NCBI GenBank assembly: GCA_012735505.1
Contig: JAAYHE010000021.1
Coordinates: 1 to 64,000, forward strand
DNA length: 64,000 nucleotides
Direction: 5' to 3'
Origin: Bacillota bacterium
GTDB lineage: Bacteria; Bacillota; UBA994; UBA5500
Positions within the stretch are counted from its first letter, which is position 1. Each line of letters opens with the position of its first letter. A program made the translations under genes and the position numbers. The notes beneath the pieces are model-generated. The model was given only the letters and a program-made list of their open reading frames with translations. It was not told the origin of the DNA and made no database searches. This document shows positions 9,180 through 18,882 of the stretch, in pieces.

Positions 9180-10299
9180 ATGTTAGTCGACCCAAATGCA
9201 CTACGCAAAGACTTTGAGTCCTTGCATGAATCCATCGTAGAGATTAGGGATTCTCTTTGACCTACCGACAAAACAAGCTCGTTTAGCAGAATTGGAGGCT
9301 AAACAGCAGGAAACAGGTTTCTGGGATGATCAGCGGCAGGCCCAAGCCGTAATCAACGAGGCTAATAGCCTGCGAGAGCAAATTACTGAGGTGCAAAGCC
9401 TCGAACAACAGATAAGCGATGTTTTGGATTTGCTTTTGATGGCTATGGCCGAGGGGGAGACTGAGGTATTGCAAGAATTGCAGTCCCAATATCACGAGCT
9501 GGCTAAGGCCGCAAAAAGTTTCGAACTGCAGATTTTGCTGCGAGGTCCTTACGACCGCAATAACGCCATCTTGAATATCCATTCGGGCGCTGGCGGCACC
9601 GAGTCGCAAGATTGGGCGGCTATGCTGCTACGCATGTATACCCGGTGGGCAGAAGGCAGCGGCTACAAGGTTCAGATTCTAGATTATGTGGGTGCCGACG
9701 AGGCCGGTTTAAAGAACGTTACTCTGCTGGTCAGTGGCCCCTTAGCCTATGGCTACTTGCGAGCTGAAAAGGGAGTACACCGCCTGGTGCGTATTTCGCC
9801 CTTTGATGCTTCTGGGCGCAGGCACACCAGCTTTGCCTCGGTGGAAGTGATGCCAGAAATCGATAATGACGAGGAAGTGGAAATTAGGCAGGAGGATTTA
9901 CGCATCGACACCTACCGGGCTGGTGGTGCCGGTGGGCAACACGTAAATAAGACTGACTCGGCGGTGCGGATTACCCATGTGCCGACGGGGATTGTGGTCC
10001 AATGCCAAAATGAACGCTCCCAGCACGCCAATAAGGAGACGGCCATGCGCATGTTGCGCTCTAAGTTGTTAGAGAAGCGGTTGCAGGAGCAGGAGGAAGA
10101 ACTGGCTAAGCTGCGAGGCGAAGTGAAAGATATTGCTTGGGGCAGTCAGATTCGCTCGTATGTTTTTCATCCCTATAGCCTCGTGAAAGACCACCGCACC
10201 GGCCTGGAAGTAGGCGATGTGCAGGCAGTTATGGATGGCGACCTTGATCCCTTTATTGACGCCTACCTCCGTTCCCCCCATAATTGGTACGGAGTGTAG
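9180..10299 (+). CDS. prfB: Peptide chain release factor 2, expressed by +1 programmed frameshift (CTT TGA C at 9255-9261)
   Basis: ATG 9180 gives [26 protein letters not shown] then TGA (9258-9260); +1 shift continues as [24 protein letters not shown]...; GGQ motif '[18 protein letters not shown]'; AGGGA upstream of the slip site. Confidence 0.95.
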
Positions 10300-10330
10300 T
10301 CGTTTGCACAGACTATTTGATTGCGCCATA

Positions 10331-10421
10331 TCGTGGGGGCGTCTTGAAAAATGGGCAGCCTTCAGGCAGAACATTTTGAAACACGCCCGCCCGGGAGGCG
10401 CAGGCCGACCGGGGAACAGTT
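10331..10421. repeat. Dispersed GC-rich repeat family B, copy 1
   Basis: 10372-10421 is a near-perfect reverse complement of 45841-45891; weaker similarity extends to 10331. Confidence 0.85.
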
Positions 10422-10455
10422 GCCCCGGCCGGTATACACATACAGCGAAAGAGGA

Positions 10456-10479
10456 ACGCGCGCGAGCATGACCGCGACC
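10456..10479. repeat. Dispersed repeat family D (24-nt exact match)
   Basis: ACGCGCGCGAGCATGACCGCGACC identical at 36541-36564; degenerate at 47194-47213. Confidence 0.75.
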
Positions 10480-10544
10480 GACGACAGCCGAATTGCATAT
10501 TGAGAACATAAAATATGGGCTACATTCTTTGGGAGGAGAGAACT

Positions 10545-11030
10545 ATGCGCAAAGTTAACTTGCAGCTGACTGCCTGCCTCGTGGTGGGCGCCTTATTGGT
10601 CGGCGTCTGGGTAGGGCATGGCTATGCTGCCAGCTCGACAGCTGCGCCTGGCAGCGATCTAGACCCCTTAGTGACCAAAAGCTACGTAGACGATGCGATT
10701 TCCAAATTGGCCAGCCAAGTAGAAAATAACGGTCAATCTGGCGAACCCAATGGCGACGCGGCTCCGACTCTGACTGTGGTAACCGTGCCGGCAGGCAGCC
10801 GCCTAATCGCCTATGAGGGGACAGAGTTTGTTTTGCGTTCAGGCAAAGCGACTATTATTGGTTCTGCCGCAGGGGGTGTCCCTGACCTGACAGCAGGTAA
10901 GGACCTGCCAAATAATGCGACCGCCCCTGCTAACCACCTCTTGTTGTTCCCTCGCTCCGACCAGCGAGGACTCAAGGCTAGCACCAATATTATAGTGATG
11001 GTGCGCGGCGAATACACAGTCGAACCATAG
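10545..11030 (+). CDS. Secreted/membrane-anchored protein with N-terminal signal sequence, unknown function
   Basis: gggaggagagaact RBS before ATG 10545; 'MRKVNLQLTACLVVGALLVGVWVGHGYAAS' signal peptide. Confidence 0.75.
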   Translation: MRKVNLQLTACLVVGALLVGVWVGHGYAASSTAAPGSDLDPLVTKSYVDDAISKLASQVENNGQSGEPNGDAAPTLTVVTVPAGSRLIAYEGTEFVLRSGKATIIGSAAGGVPDLTAGKDLPNNATAPANHLLLFPRSDQRGLKASTNIIVMVRGEYTVEP

Positions 11031-11086
11031 TTACTTTGGGGCAGGGGGCTAGCCCTATGCCCCTTTTGCGAAGAGGAGCGGATAAG

Positions 11087-12220
11087 ATGTCACAACTCAG
11101 TATTTTGCTTTTGTCGATGGCCCTAGACTTTGGTGGGGCCGAGACCCATGTAATTTCTTTAGCTAAAGCCCTTCAACGGACTGGGCTCCGCGTATTGGTC
11201 GCTTCTAACGGAGGTCGTTTAGTGCCAGAGCTAGAGGCGGCAGGTATCAAACACTATCCGGTGGCGCTGCACGCGCGCAACCCCTTAGCGTTGCTGCGCA
11301 GTATAGATATAATTAAGCGGATCGTCCAGTCGGAAGATGTGCGCCTGATGCACGCCCATGCTCGTATACCAGCGTGGGTGGCCCAAAGGGTAGGTAGGGC
11401 TACTGGTGTGCCCTTGGTTACCACTTACCATGGCTGCTATAGCGCCCATTGGTTTTTGCGCCTGTTTACAACGGGTGGGCAGCAGACTATCGCTGTGGCT
11501 CCCGACGTAAAGGATTATTTGATCGAAAGATTCAATTTCCCACCAGAACAGATTACGGTCATTCATAATGGCATAGATACTGAGCAGTTTGCTGTGGCAG
11601 AGTATCCACCTCCAAATAGACAGCAGGTCACCTATATTAGTCGCATGTCGGGAGAGCGAGGAGGTGTGGCTTTATCTCTGTTGGAAGCTGTGGCTCTCTT
11701 GCACGACGATTTTCCGGCCTTGCGGGTAGTTATCGTGGGCGATGGCGATCGCCTGCCCGAGGTGCAGGCTTTGGCAAGTCGTTTAAACGAAGAGTGGGGA
11801 GGCGAATATTGCCAGGTGCTCGGGGGCAGGGCCGACATCCCCCAGTTGCTAGCGCAAGCCGGCATCGTAGTAGGTGTGGGGCGGGTCGCCTTAGAAGCGA
11901 TGTCTACCGGGCGGCCGGTTATAGTGGCTAATGAGTATGGTTGTTATGGATTGTTAGAAGCTGCAACTTTGCAGCTTGCCATGCAACATAATTTTAGTGG
12001 CCGTGGTGCCACCCAAGAAACTAATCCAGTCACTATTGCTAATGCTTTGCGCGAGGTGTTATTGGATCCCGAGCGGGCAGATAGGGCTGTGCAGGTGGCA
12101 AGAGAAGCAGTTGAAACTCATTATTCAGTGACAGAAAAAGCGCGCGAAGTTTTGAATGTGTATAGCAAATTGGTTCCTGAATTAGCAAAGCGCGAGGAAG
12201 GAGACAACGATGATCGATAA
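11087..12220 (+). CDS. Glycosyltransferase family 4 (GT-B) protein
   Basis: 'SMALDFGGAETHVISLAKALQ', 'VVGVGRVALEAMSTGRPVIVANEYG'; RBS before ATG 11087. Confidence 0.85.
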   Translation: MSQLSILLLSMALDFGGAETHVISLAKALQRTGLRVLVASNGGRLVPELEAAGIKHYPVALHARNPLALLRSIDIIKRIVQSEDVRLMHAHARIPAWVAQRVGRATGVPLVTTYHGCYSAHWFLRLFTTGGQQTIAVAPDVKDYLIERFNFPPEQITVIHNGIDTEQFAVAEYPPPNRQQVTYISRMSGERGGVALSLLEAVALLHDDFPALRVVIVGDGDRLPEVQALASRLNEEWGGEYCQVLGGRADIPQLLAQAGIVVGVGRVALEAMSTGRPVIVANEYGCYGLLEAATLQLAMQHNFSGRGATQETNPVTIANALREVLLDPERADRAVQVAREAVETHYSVTEKAREVLNVYSKLVPELAKREEGDNDDR

Positions 12221-12689
12221 ACAGGGGCGTCTATTTGGTAAAATCAATGTCTTCGACTTGCTAGTAATAGTTGTTTTAGCCGTGATTGTAGGACGCATTA
12301 TTTACGATAAGATGAATGTGCAGCAAATAGTGACTCCGCCGCAAGATACAATCTTAATCGAGCTACAAGCCGACTTGCTAAATCCTATTGGGCAAACTGT
12401 GGCAGAAGGTCAAAAAGTTTACGACAAACGAACGGGGGTCTATTTGGGCCAAGTGCGGGAGGTAAGTATTAGGCCTGTTCCTGTAGCTGTTGCAGCCACT
12501 AATGGCGATGTTATTTGGGTTGATTCGCAGCGGAGTAGCGAAGTACGGCTGGTACTGGTCAATCAAGGTACCATCACTGAAAACGCATACCAAGTGGGAG
12601 CTTTAGCTATTAGGATTGGCGAGCGTATTACCCTAGTGGGACCCCAGTTCTCTTTTGATGCTTCTATTATTGGCTTAGGTAAGGAGTAA
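12210..12689 (+). CDS. DUF4330-like membrane-anchored protein
   Basis: 'MIDKQGRLFGKINVFDLLVIVVLAVIVGRIIYDK' N-terminus typical of DUF4330. Confidence 0.7.
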   Translation: MIDKQGRLFGKINVFDLLVIVVLAVIVGRIIYDKMNVQQIVTPPQDTILIELQADLLNPIGQTVAEGQKVYDKRTGVYLGQVREVSIRPVPVAVAATNGDVIWVDSQRSSEVRLVLVNQGTITENAYQVGALAIRIGERITLVGPQFSFDASIIGLGKE

Positions 12690-12695
12690 TAATCC

Positions 12696-14369
12696 ATGTT
12701 AAAGACTATCCAATCTTGGTGGTCTGCAGCTTGGGTGGTACGTGCTATAGAGAGAATGGCTGCGTTGATTGCAGCTATTGCTCGCGGCTGTTTCTTGGGG
12801 CGTCTAATGTCAGTTGCGTGGGATGATCTTCCGGCCGTCTACGCAGACAGTCGTTGTTGCCAAGTATGGTTGCGATGCAGAGAGCAACTACAGTCGTTAG
12901 GAGCTAAGTTGCCCCCTCTAAAGCATAGTTATTTTCTCAGCCAGTGGCCGCACTGGCTCGTGGCTGACTTTGCCTGGCTGTGGCAAGGTAGTTGGCTGCG
13001 GCGCCTATTAGTTTTCTGGCAGCGCTACAGCGTGGGGCTCGAAAGTTCCTCAGAAGCTACCCAATCAGAACAAGCCCCACCCCGCTGGCGCTTGCTGCTC
13101 TATGCTGTCGGTGCAACCCTGGCGGTTGTGTTTGTTTTCGTTTTGCCCCAGGGCGGTAGCTTAATTAAATGGGCGGTTTTAGGCATACTGCTGGTGCACG
13201 TGTGGGTGCGCCCCCAACTGGCGGTTTATGCAGTTGCCTTTTTGCTGCCATTCTTGCCGATTCTCAGCCTTACCTATTTGCTGCTAGTAGCTATGGTGGC
13301 GCATTGGCTACAAGGACAACGTTTGGCTTCTCGCAGTTCTTTGCTCCGAACCTTAGCCGCTTTATTTTGCCTAGTGGCCCTTGCCGCTGCTTTCGCTAGC
13401 CCCGACAAGTTACCTAGTTTGCGTTACTGGCGTTACTATTTGGCAGGTTTTTTCTTGTTGGCGTTGCTGCTGGATACGATCCAGACCGAAACCCACTTGG
13501 CTCGGGTGGTAAGCTGGGGGTTGTTGGCGGCTATGGTTGTGGCGGGCTTCTCTGTTTGGGAATATTTGGGCGGCGCTGCTACTAACCTATCCTGGGTAGA
13601 TATTCGTGTGGCTGCGGTAAGAACACGCGTCGTGGGTACTTTCGATAATCCCAATATGCTGGCTGCCTACTTGGTAGCCTGGTTACCTTTTGCGGCTGCA
13701 CGTATCTTTGATAAAAATTCGACTATAGCGGTACGCCTCACCAATTTGTTCGTTACTGGCCTCTTAGGCTTATCATTGGTCTTGACTTTTTCTCGGGGTG
13801 GCTGGCTGGCGGCTGCTGCAGCCTTGTTTGTGGTTGTAACTCTGCAGGCGCCTCGCCTGCTGTGGGCCTTACCTGGGCTCATTTTGCTGGCACCGTTAGT
13901 TTTACCGCCAATAATTTGGCAGCGCTTGCTCAGCATCGTCAACTTAGAAGATACGTCTAACATGGTACGGTTATATGTATGGGATAGCTCTTTCCAGATG
14001 TTTTTCCATAATTGGATCTTGGGAATCGGTCAAGGCCTGGTGCCTTTCGCCCGTGTGTATCCTATTTTCCAGTTTGGTGTCGTGCCAGCTCTACATGCCC
14101 ACAGCCTCATCTTACAGTTAGCGGTAGAGGGAGGCATCTTTCTGTTGCTTTTCTTCCTCTGGATTAGCTTGGCCACTTGGCGTATAGCCACGACCCGCTG
14201 GGAAAAGGCTCCTGTGTGGGCCGTGCCATCAGCGGCAGCTTTACTAGGGCAATTAGTGCACGGGTTGTTTGATCATACTTGGTATGACGTGCGCCTCATG
14301 TTGGCCTTTTGGTTGCTTGTCGGCTTAACTCTAGCGGCCTATCGCCTACGTTTAGGAGAGACTAGGTGA
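12696..14369 (+). CDS. O-antigen ligase/polymerase-like polytopic membrane protein
   Basis: Multiple TM segments; 'TFDNPNMLAAYLVAWLPF', 'GIGQGLVPF', 'PALHAHSLILQLAVEGG' Wzy/WaaL-like motifs. Confidence 0.8.
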   Translation: MLKTIQSWWSAAWVVRAIERMAALIAAIARGCFLGRLMSVAWDDLPAVYADSRCCQVWLRCREQLQSLGAKLPPLKHSYFLSQWPHWLVADFAWLWQGSWLRRLLVFWQRYSVGLESSSEATQSEQAPPRWRLLLYAVGATLAVVFVFVLPQGGSLIKWAVLGILLVHVWVRPQLAVYAVAFLLPFLPILSLTYLLLVAMVAHWLQGQRLASRSSLLRTLAALFCLVALAAAFASPDKLPSLRYWRYYLAGFFLLALLLDTIQTETHLARVVSWGLLAAMVVAGFSVWEYLGGAATNLSWVDIRVAAVRTRVVGTFDNPNMLAAYLVAWLPFAAARIFDKNSTIAVRLTNLFVTGLLGLSLVLTFSRGGWLAAAAALFVVVTLQAPRLLWALPGLILLAPLVLPPIIWQRLLSIVNLEDTSNMVRLYVWDSSFQMFFHNWILGIGQGLVPFARVYPIFQFGVVPALHAHSLILQLAVEGGIFLLLFFLWISLATWRIATTRWEKAPVWAVPSAAALLGQLVHGLFDHTWYDVRLMLAFWLLVGLTLAAYRLRLGETR

Positions 14370-15478
14370 TGAGGATAGCCCATGTGATTAGCGATACGAA
14401 CATCGGCGGTGCTGGGCGCTATCTGTTGGCCCTATTGCCAGGAGCTACGACCCATGACTGGCAAATCACAGTCTATGCCCCGGAAGGTGCGTTAGCGGCA
14501 GCCTTGCGGTCTCAGGGTATAGCCCGAGTTATCCCCTTGCCCCAAGGCGAATGTTCCTTCAGTTTCGGGTTGTGGCGTTGGCTGCTGCACCGCCTAGAAC
14601 CGGCCGATGTGGTCCATACTCATGCCAGTTTGGCAGCTCGTTTGGTGGCCAAGCATAAGGGTTACCCAGTGGTGCTTACGCGGCACACTCTCGGGCCCGA
14701 CCTTCCCCCCGGTGGATATAAGGGCTGGCAACGTTGGCTACATCGCTGGGTTGCTGTCAATTTGAGCGATGCAGTGATCGCTGTCTCTGAAGCTTGTCGC
14801 CAACGTTTGCTAGCGGAAGGGGTGCCCGAGTCTTGTGTGCGGCTGATATATCATGGTATCGACCCCACTCCTTATTTATCAGCTACAAGGGCAGGCTGGC
14901 GGCAGCGGTTAGGTTTGACCGCTACCGAGCCAGTATTGATTACAGTCGCTCGCCTTGCTCCTGTGAAAGGTCTTAAGTTTGCCCTAGAAGCTGCCGCCAT
15001 CTTGCAGCGGGATAACATTCCCTTTACTTGGCTTTTCGTCGGGCAGGGGTCTGAGTTAAGCAGCTTACAGGAACAAACTGCTGCCCTAGGTCTAGGGCAG
15101 CAGGTGCGCTGGCTAGGGTACCAAACAGATATTCCTGGTCTCATGGCGGCAGCTGATATCAAGATTTTGCCCTCGCTACAAGAGGCTCTGGGGTTAGTAA
15201 TTTTGGAAGCGATGGCTGCCGGCTTGCCGATAGTAGCTAGCAACGTAGGCGGTATTCCAGAACTAGTGCAAGATGGGCAGTCTGGTATTCTGGTGCCACC
15301 GGGCACTAGTATAGCCTTGGCTAGCGCTATCAAGCAGCTCTTAGCCGACCAGAGCCGAGCCAGTAGTATGGGTTTAGTTGGGCGACAACGAGTGCTGGCT
15401 CAATTCACCATCACTAGGATGTGGCAACAGACAGATGCTGTTTACCGTCAGGTAGGGGGCAATCGGAGGTGTAACTGA
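14366..15478 (+). CDS. Glycosyltransferase family 4 protein
   Basis: 'VARLAPVKGLKFALEAA', 'PSLQEALGLVILEAMAAGLPIVASNVGGIPELV'. Confidence 0.92.
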   Translation: MMRIAHVISDTNIGGAGRYLLALLPGATTHDWQITVYAPEGALAAALRSQGIARVIPLPQGECSFSFGLWRWLLHRLEPADVVHTHASLAARLVAKHKGYPVVLTRHTLGPDLPPGGYKGWQRWLHRWVAVNLSDAVIAVSEACRQRLLAEGVPESCVRLIYHGIDPTPYLSATRAGWRQRLGLTATEPVLITVARLAPVKGLKFALEAAAILQRDNIPFTWLFVGQGSELSSLQEQTAALGLGQQVRWLGYQTDIPGLMAAADIKILPSLQEALGLVILEAMAAGLPIVASNVGGIPELVQDGQSGILVPPGTSIALASAIKQLLADQSRASSMGLVGRQRVLAQFTITRMWQQTDAVYRQVGGNRRCN

Positions 15479-17028
15479 TGAGGCGGTCTAATTGGCTGCT
15501 AGCAATAGTAGTATTAAGCATGTTGGCTTGTGGTGGGGCGCTGGTGAACAAGGCACAATTGGAGCCTTGGCAGCGGCAGATAGGTTTAGCCGTCGCTTAT
15601 GGTGAAATCCCGGAAACGAGCTGGTGGCCGCTGCTGCAAGATGCAGGAGTGCATTTTGCTTTGATAACCGAACCTAGTCAGGCTAGTCAACTGCCAGAGG
15701 GAGTCCAGCCAGTTGTCGTTGTCACGCCAGACTCGTGGCCTTCTTGGCGTGAGCAGACCACTATGCCAGCAGCAATTATTTTTGCTGATAACCAATTCAC
15801 TGATGTCATGGCAGCCGAGGCGCGCGCTAGTGCGGTGCCGATAGGCTTGCTAGAATTTAGGCTGCCCACTAATTTTGCAGCCGATATCAATAGTTGGGGA
15901 GGGCAGTTGCTGCGTGTTTATGACCAGCCCGCCCACCCCTTTATCAGTGAATTTACTATTGCTGCCCGTGAACGACAAGTCGACTTAGTGGTGGTGCGAT
16001 TAGCTCTAGACGCTGATCGCCCCTTAGGGTTGGAGCATGTTCAAACCATCAGTGAAGATCTGCAGCGTGATGGGCATGTTCTTACTACCAGCTTGCAACC
16101 GCGAGCCGAGTTAGTGACGCCTATTTGGGTTCTGGGAGCGGTAGTGCTTGCTTTGGGGTGTTTGTTTGTCTGGATGTTAAGCCTAGTGTTGCCCCTGAGC
16201 TGGCGGCGTTATTTGTTGGCCTTGCCGCTAGTAGCTGGGGCTGGAACGTGGGTAGTTTGGCGCTGGCTAGGGCCATGGCAGACTCGCCAACTCATAGCCC
16301 TAGGAGCAGCTGTGCTTTACCCGAGCGCCGGTATCTTCTGGTGGTGGGCTAAAGCAAAAGGGGAGGATCAATATCCTGCGCCAGTTAGAGGTGCATTGCT
16401 TGATTTTGCTGTTATTACCGGATTTGCTCTGTTAGGCGGCTTGTCTGTCCATGCCACCTTGGCCGATTTTGCTTGGCACCTGAACATTTTGCAGTTTTGG
16501 GGCGTTAAAGCTGCCTATGCCTTGCCCTTAGCCTTGGCTTTAGTCTTAGTGGGTCTGTATTGGTTATGGCACGGTTGGAGCACTGGTCTGCGTTTGCGGC
16601 ACCGTTTCCTCCGCTACCTAATCTTGGCCGTGGCACTCTTGATCTTTCTAGCTGCCGTCTACATTTTGCTCAACCGAACAGGAAATCAGTCGCGGGTTCG
16701 CATTCTGCCTATCGAACTAGAATTTAGAGAATGGTTGTATCGCACTTTAAGGGTGCGGCCGCGTACTAAGGAGTTCTTAGGTTATCCTATCCTGCTAGCC
16801 GGTCTCTATTTGTGGCGTCGGAATATTCGCTGGTTGGGTGGTTTAGCTGTTCTTTTGGGTTACATTGCTGAACTATCGTTAGTCAATACTTTTGAGCACC
16901 TGCATCATCCTATTTGGCTGAGTTTGCTCCGTAGTGGCTTAGGTTTAGCCATCGGCTTGACTTTAGGCCTGGTAACTTTAGCAGTAGTGCACTTGCTATT
17001 GCCTGCCACTAAGGAGGCCTATCGATGA
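15478..17028 (+). CDS. DUF5693-like polytopic membrane protein
   Basis: Position directly upstream of csaB, N-terminal soluble domain then multiple TM segments. Confidence 0.7.
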   Translation: MRRSNWLLAIVVLSMLACGGALVNKAQLEPWQRQIGLAVAYGEIPETSWWPLLQDAGVHFALITEPSQASQLPEGVQPVVVVTPDSWPSWREQTTMPAAIIFADNQFTDVMAAEARASAVPIGLLEFRLPTNFAADINSWGGQLLRVYDQPAHPFISEFTIAARERQVDLVVVRLALDADRPLGLEHVQTISEDLQRDGHVLTTSLQPRAELVTPIWVLGAVVLALGCLFVWMLSLVLPLSWRRYLLALPLVAGAGTWVVWRWLGPWQTRQLIALGAAVLYPSAGIFWWWAKAKGEDQYPAPVRGALLDFAVITGFALLGGLSVHATLADFAWHLNILQFWGVKAAYALPLALALVLVGLYWLWHGWSTGLRLRHRFLRYLILAVALLIFLAAVYILLNRTGNQSRVRILPIELEFREWLYRTLRVRPRTKEFLGYPILLAGLYLWRRNIRWLGGLAVLLGYIAELSLVNTFEHLHHPIWLSLLRSGLGLAIGLTLGLVTLAVVHLLLPATKEAYR

Positions 17029-18086
17029 GCAAATATGTGATTTCTGGTTACTACGGCTTTGGTAACGCGGGCGACGAGGCTATTCTAGAAGCAATTATTC
17101 GGTCTTTGCAGGAACAGGATGAACAAGCCGAGATTACTGTGTTGTCGGCGCAACCCGAACGGACAACGGCCGAGCATGGGGTGCGAGCGGTGCATCGCAC
17201 CCGTCTGGGGCAGATTGTGCCAGCTTTGCGCCGAGCCGATCTCTTTATCAGCGGGGGTGGGGGCCTGCTGCAAGACGCTACTAGCAGCCGTTCTTTGCTC
17301 TATTATCTAGGCTTGCTCAGGTTAGCCCGCCTGTTGGGCTGTAAGACCATGGTGTATGCCAACAGCATCGGCCCCATTCGGCGGCAAAGAAATCAGCGCT
17401 TAACCGCCAACATATTAAAGAAGACGGATTATATTACGGTGCGCGACCAGCTTTCTTTACAGCTGTTAGCTGATCTGGGCGTGCAGGGGCCGCCGATGAA
17501 GTTGACGGCTGACCCGGTCTTGTTGTTGCCTACTCCTGTTATCGAGCCGAAGCCCCAGACCCTTGTTATAGCTGTGCGCGAGTGGCCGAGTGAACACGAC
17601 TTCCTCGAGCAGGTAAAATTAGCCGGCCGGCGTTGGGTGCAGGATGGCTTTAGTCTACGGTTTATTCCCTTTCATTACTCGCGGGATTTAGCCATCTCCC
17701 AGCAGTTGGCTGCCGAGATTGGCCCCGGGGCTAGCTGTCTCAGCCAACCGCAAGGCTTTAACGATCTGTTGGGTGAGCTGGCGCAGGCCGAAGTTGTGGT
17801 AGCTATGCGCTTGCATGCCTTGATCATGGCCGCTGCTTGTAACCGTCCGTTGGTGGGTATCGCTTATGACCCTAAGATAATTGGCTTCTTACAGAGCGTA
17901 GATCAACCGCTGGCCGGCACCACCGATAACTTACAGGCGCAGCAACTGTATGAACAGGTTTTGGCAGTGTATCGGCAGCGGGACAAACTAAAGCAGCATT
18001 TGGCCGACCAACTGGTGCTCCTGCAGAAATTGGCTGCGAATAATGCCAGGATCGCTAGGGCATTAGCAAAAGGAGAAGAAATATGA
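17025..18086 (+). CDS. csaB: Polysaccharide pyruvyl transferase CsaB
   Basis: 'ISGYYGFGNAGDEAILEAIIRSL', 'VAMRLHALIMAAACNRPLVGIAYDPKI'. Confidence 0.95.
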   Translation: MSKYVISGYYGFGNAGDEAILEAIIRSLQEQDEQAEITVLSAQPERTTAEHGVRAVHRTRLGQIVPALRRADLFISGGGGLLQDATSSRSLLYYLGLLRLARLLGCKTMVYANSIGPIRRQRNQRLTANILKKTDYITVRDQLSLQLLADLGVQGPPMKLTADPVLLLPTPVIEPKPQTLVIAVREWPSEHDFLEQVKLAGRRWVQDGFSLRFIPFHYSRDLAISQQLAAEIGPGASCLSQPQGFNDLLGELAQAEVVVAMRLHALIMAAACNRPLVGIAYDPKIIGFLQSVDQPLAGTTDNLQAQQLYEQVLAVYRQRDKLKQHLADQLVLLQKLAANNARIARALAKGEEI

Positions 18087-18814
18087 TTGAACAGATAGAT
18101 ATCCTCGGCAGCCCAGTCAACTTTTTGACTATGGAAACAGCGATCCAAGCGATCGCCCGCTGTATCGAGGAGAAGAAGGTTTGCCAAGTAGTTACGGCTA
18201 ATGCAGAAATTCTGTATACGGCTCAGCATGACCCAGGTCTTTTCCTAGCTCTCCATGATGCCGGGCTGGTAACTGCTGATGGCATGGGGGTGGTGTTAGC
18301 TTCCCGCATTCTGGGGCAACCGCTGCCAGAACGGGTAGCTGGTGTAGATCTGGTGTATGCTTTAGCCGAGCGCGGGGTGAGAGCCGGTTGGCGTTTCTAT
18401 TTGCTGGGCGCAAAACCCGAAGTCTTAAAGGTGGCGGTTGAGCGTTTAGAATTACATTACCCGGGGATTCAGATAGTAGGCAGCCATCACGGTTATTTCT
18501 CTCAGGCAGATAACGTGGCAATCCTCGAGGGAATAAGAAATAGCCAGCCAGACATATTGCTGGTGGCCATGGGGGCACCTAAACAAGATATTTGGCTTCA
18601 CGATTATTTAGATAAAAGCGGGGCCTATGTGGGCATTGGTGTGGGGGGGACCTTTGATATCTTGGCGGGAGCCGTACAACGAGCCCCGCTGTGGATGCAG
18701 CGTTTCGGTTTGGAATGGCTATTTCGCCTCTGGCAAGAGCCACGACGTTGGCGCCGTGTTTTACTACTGCCGAGATTTATTTGGGCCGTGCTCTGGCAAC
18801 GTTTCCGCCGCTAG
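18083..18814 (+). CDS. WecG/TagA/CpsF family glycosyltransferase
   Basis: 'VTANAEILYTAQHDPGLFLALHDAGLVTADGMGVVLASRILG', 'VGIGVGGTFDILAGAVQRAPLWMQRFGLEWLFRL'. Confidence 0.96.
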   Translation: MIEQIDILGSPVNFLTMETAIQAIARCIEEKKVCQVVTANAEILYTAQHDPGLFLALHDAGLVTADGMGVVLASRILGQPLPERVAGVDLVYALAERGVRAGWRFYLLGAKPEVLKVAVERLELHYPGIQIVGSHHGYFSQADNVAILEGIRNSQPDILLVAMGAPKQDIWLHDYLDKSGAYVGIGVGGTFDILAGAVQRAPLWMQRFGLEWLFRLWQEPRRWRRVLLLPRFIWAVLWQRFRR

Positions 18815-18882
18815 ATTATATTGATAGATAAGGGGCAAAAGCGTTAAGCTGGGGCCGATACACCGAATAGGGAGGGGAAGCA

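Noticed and set aside
9014-9217. 67-aa ORF upstream of prfB
   Set aside because: Lies in repeat-rich spacer and overlaps the true prfB N-terminus in another frame
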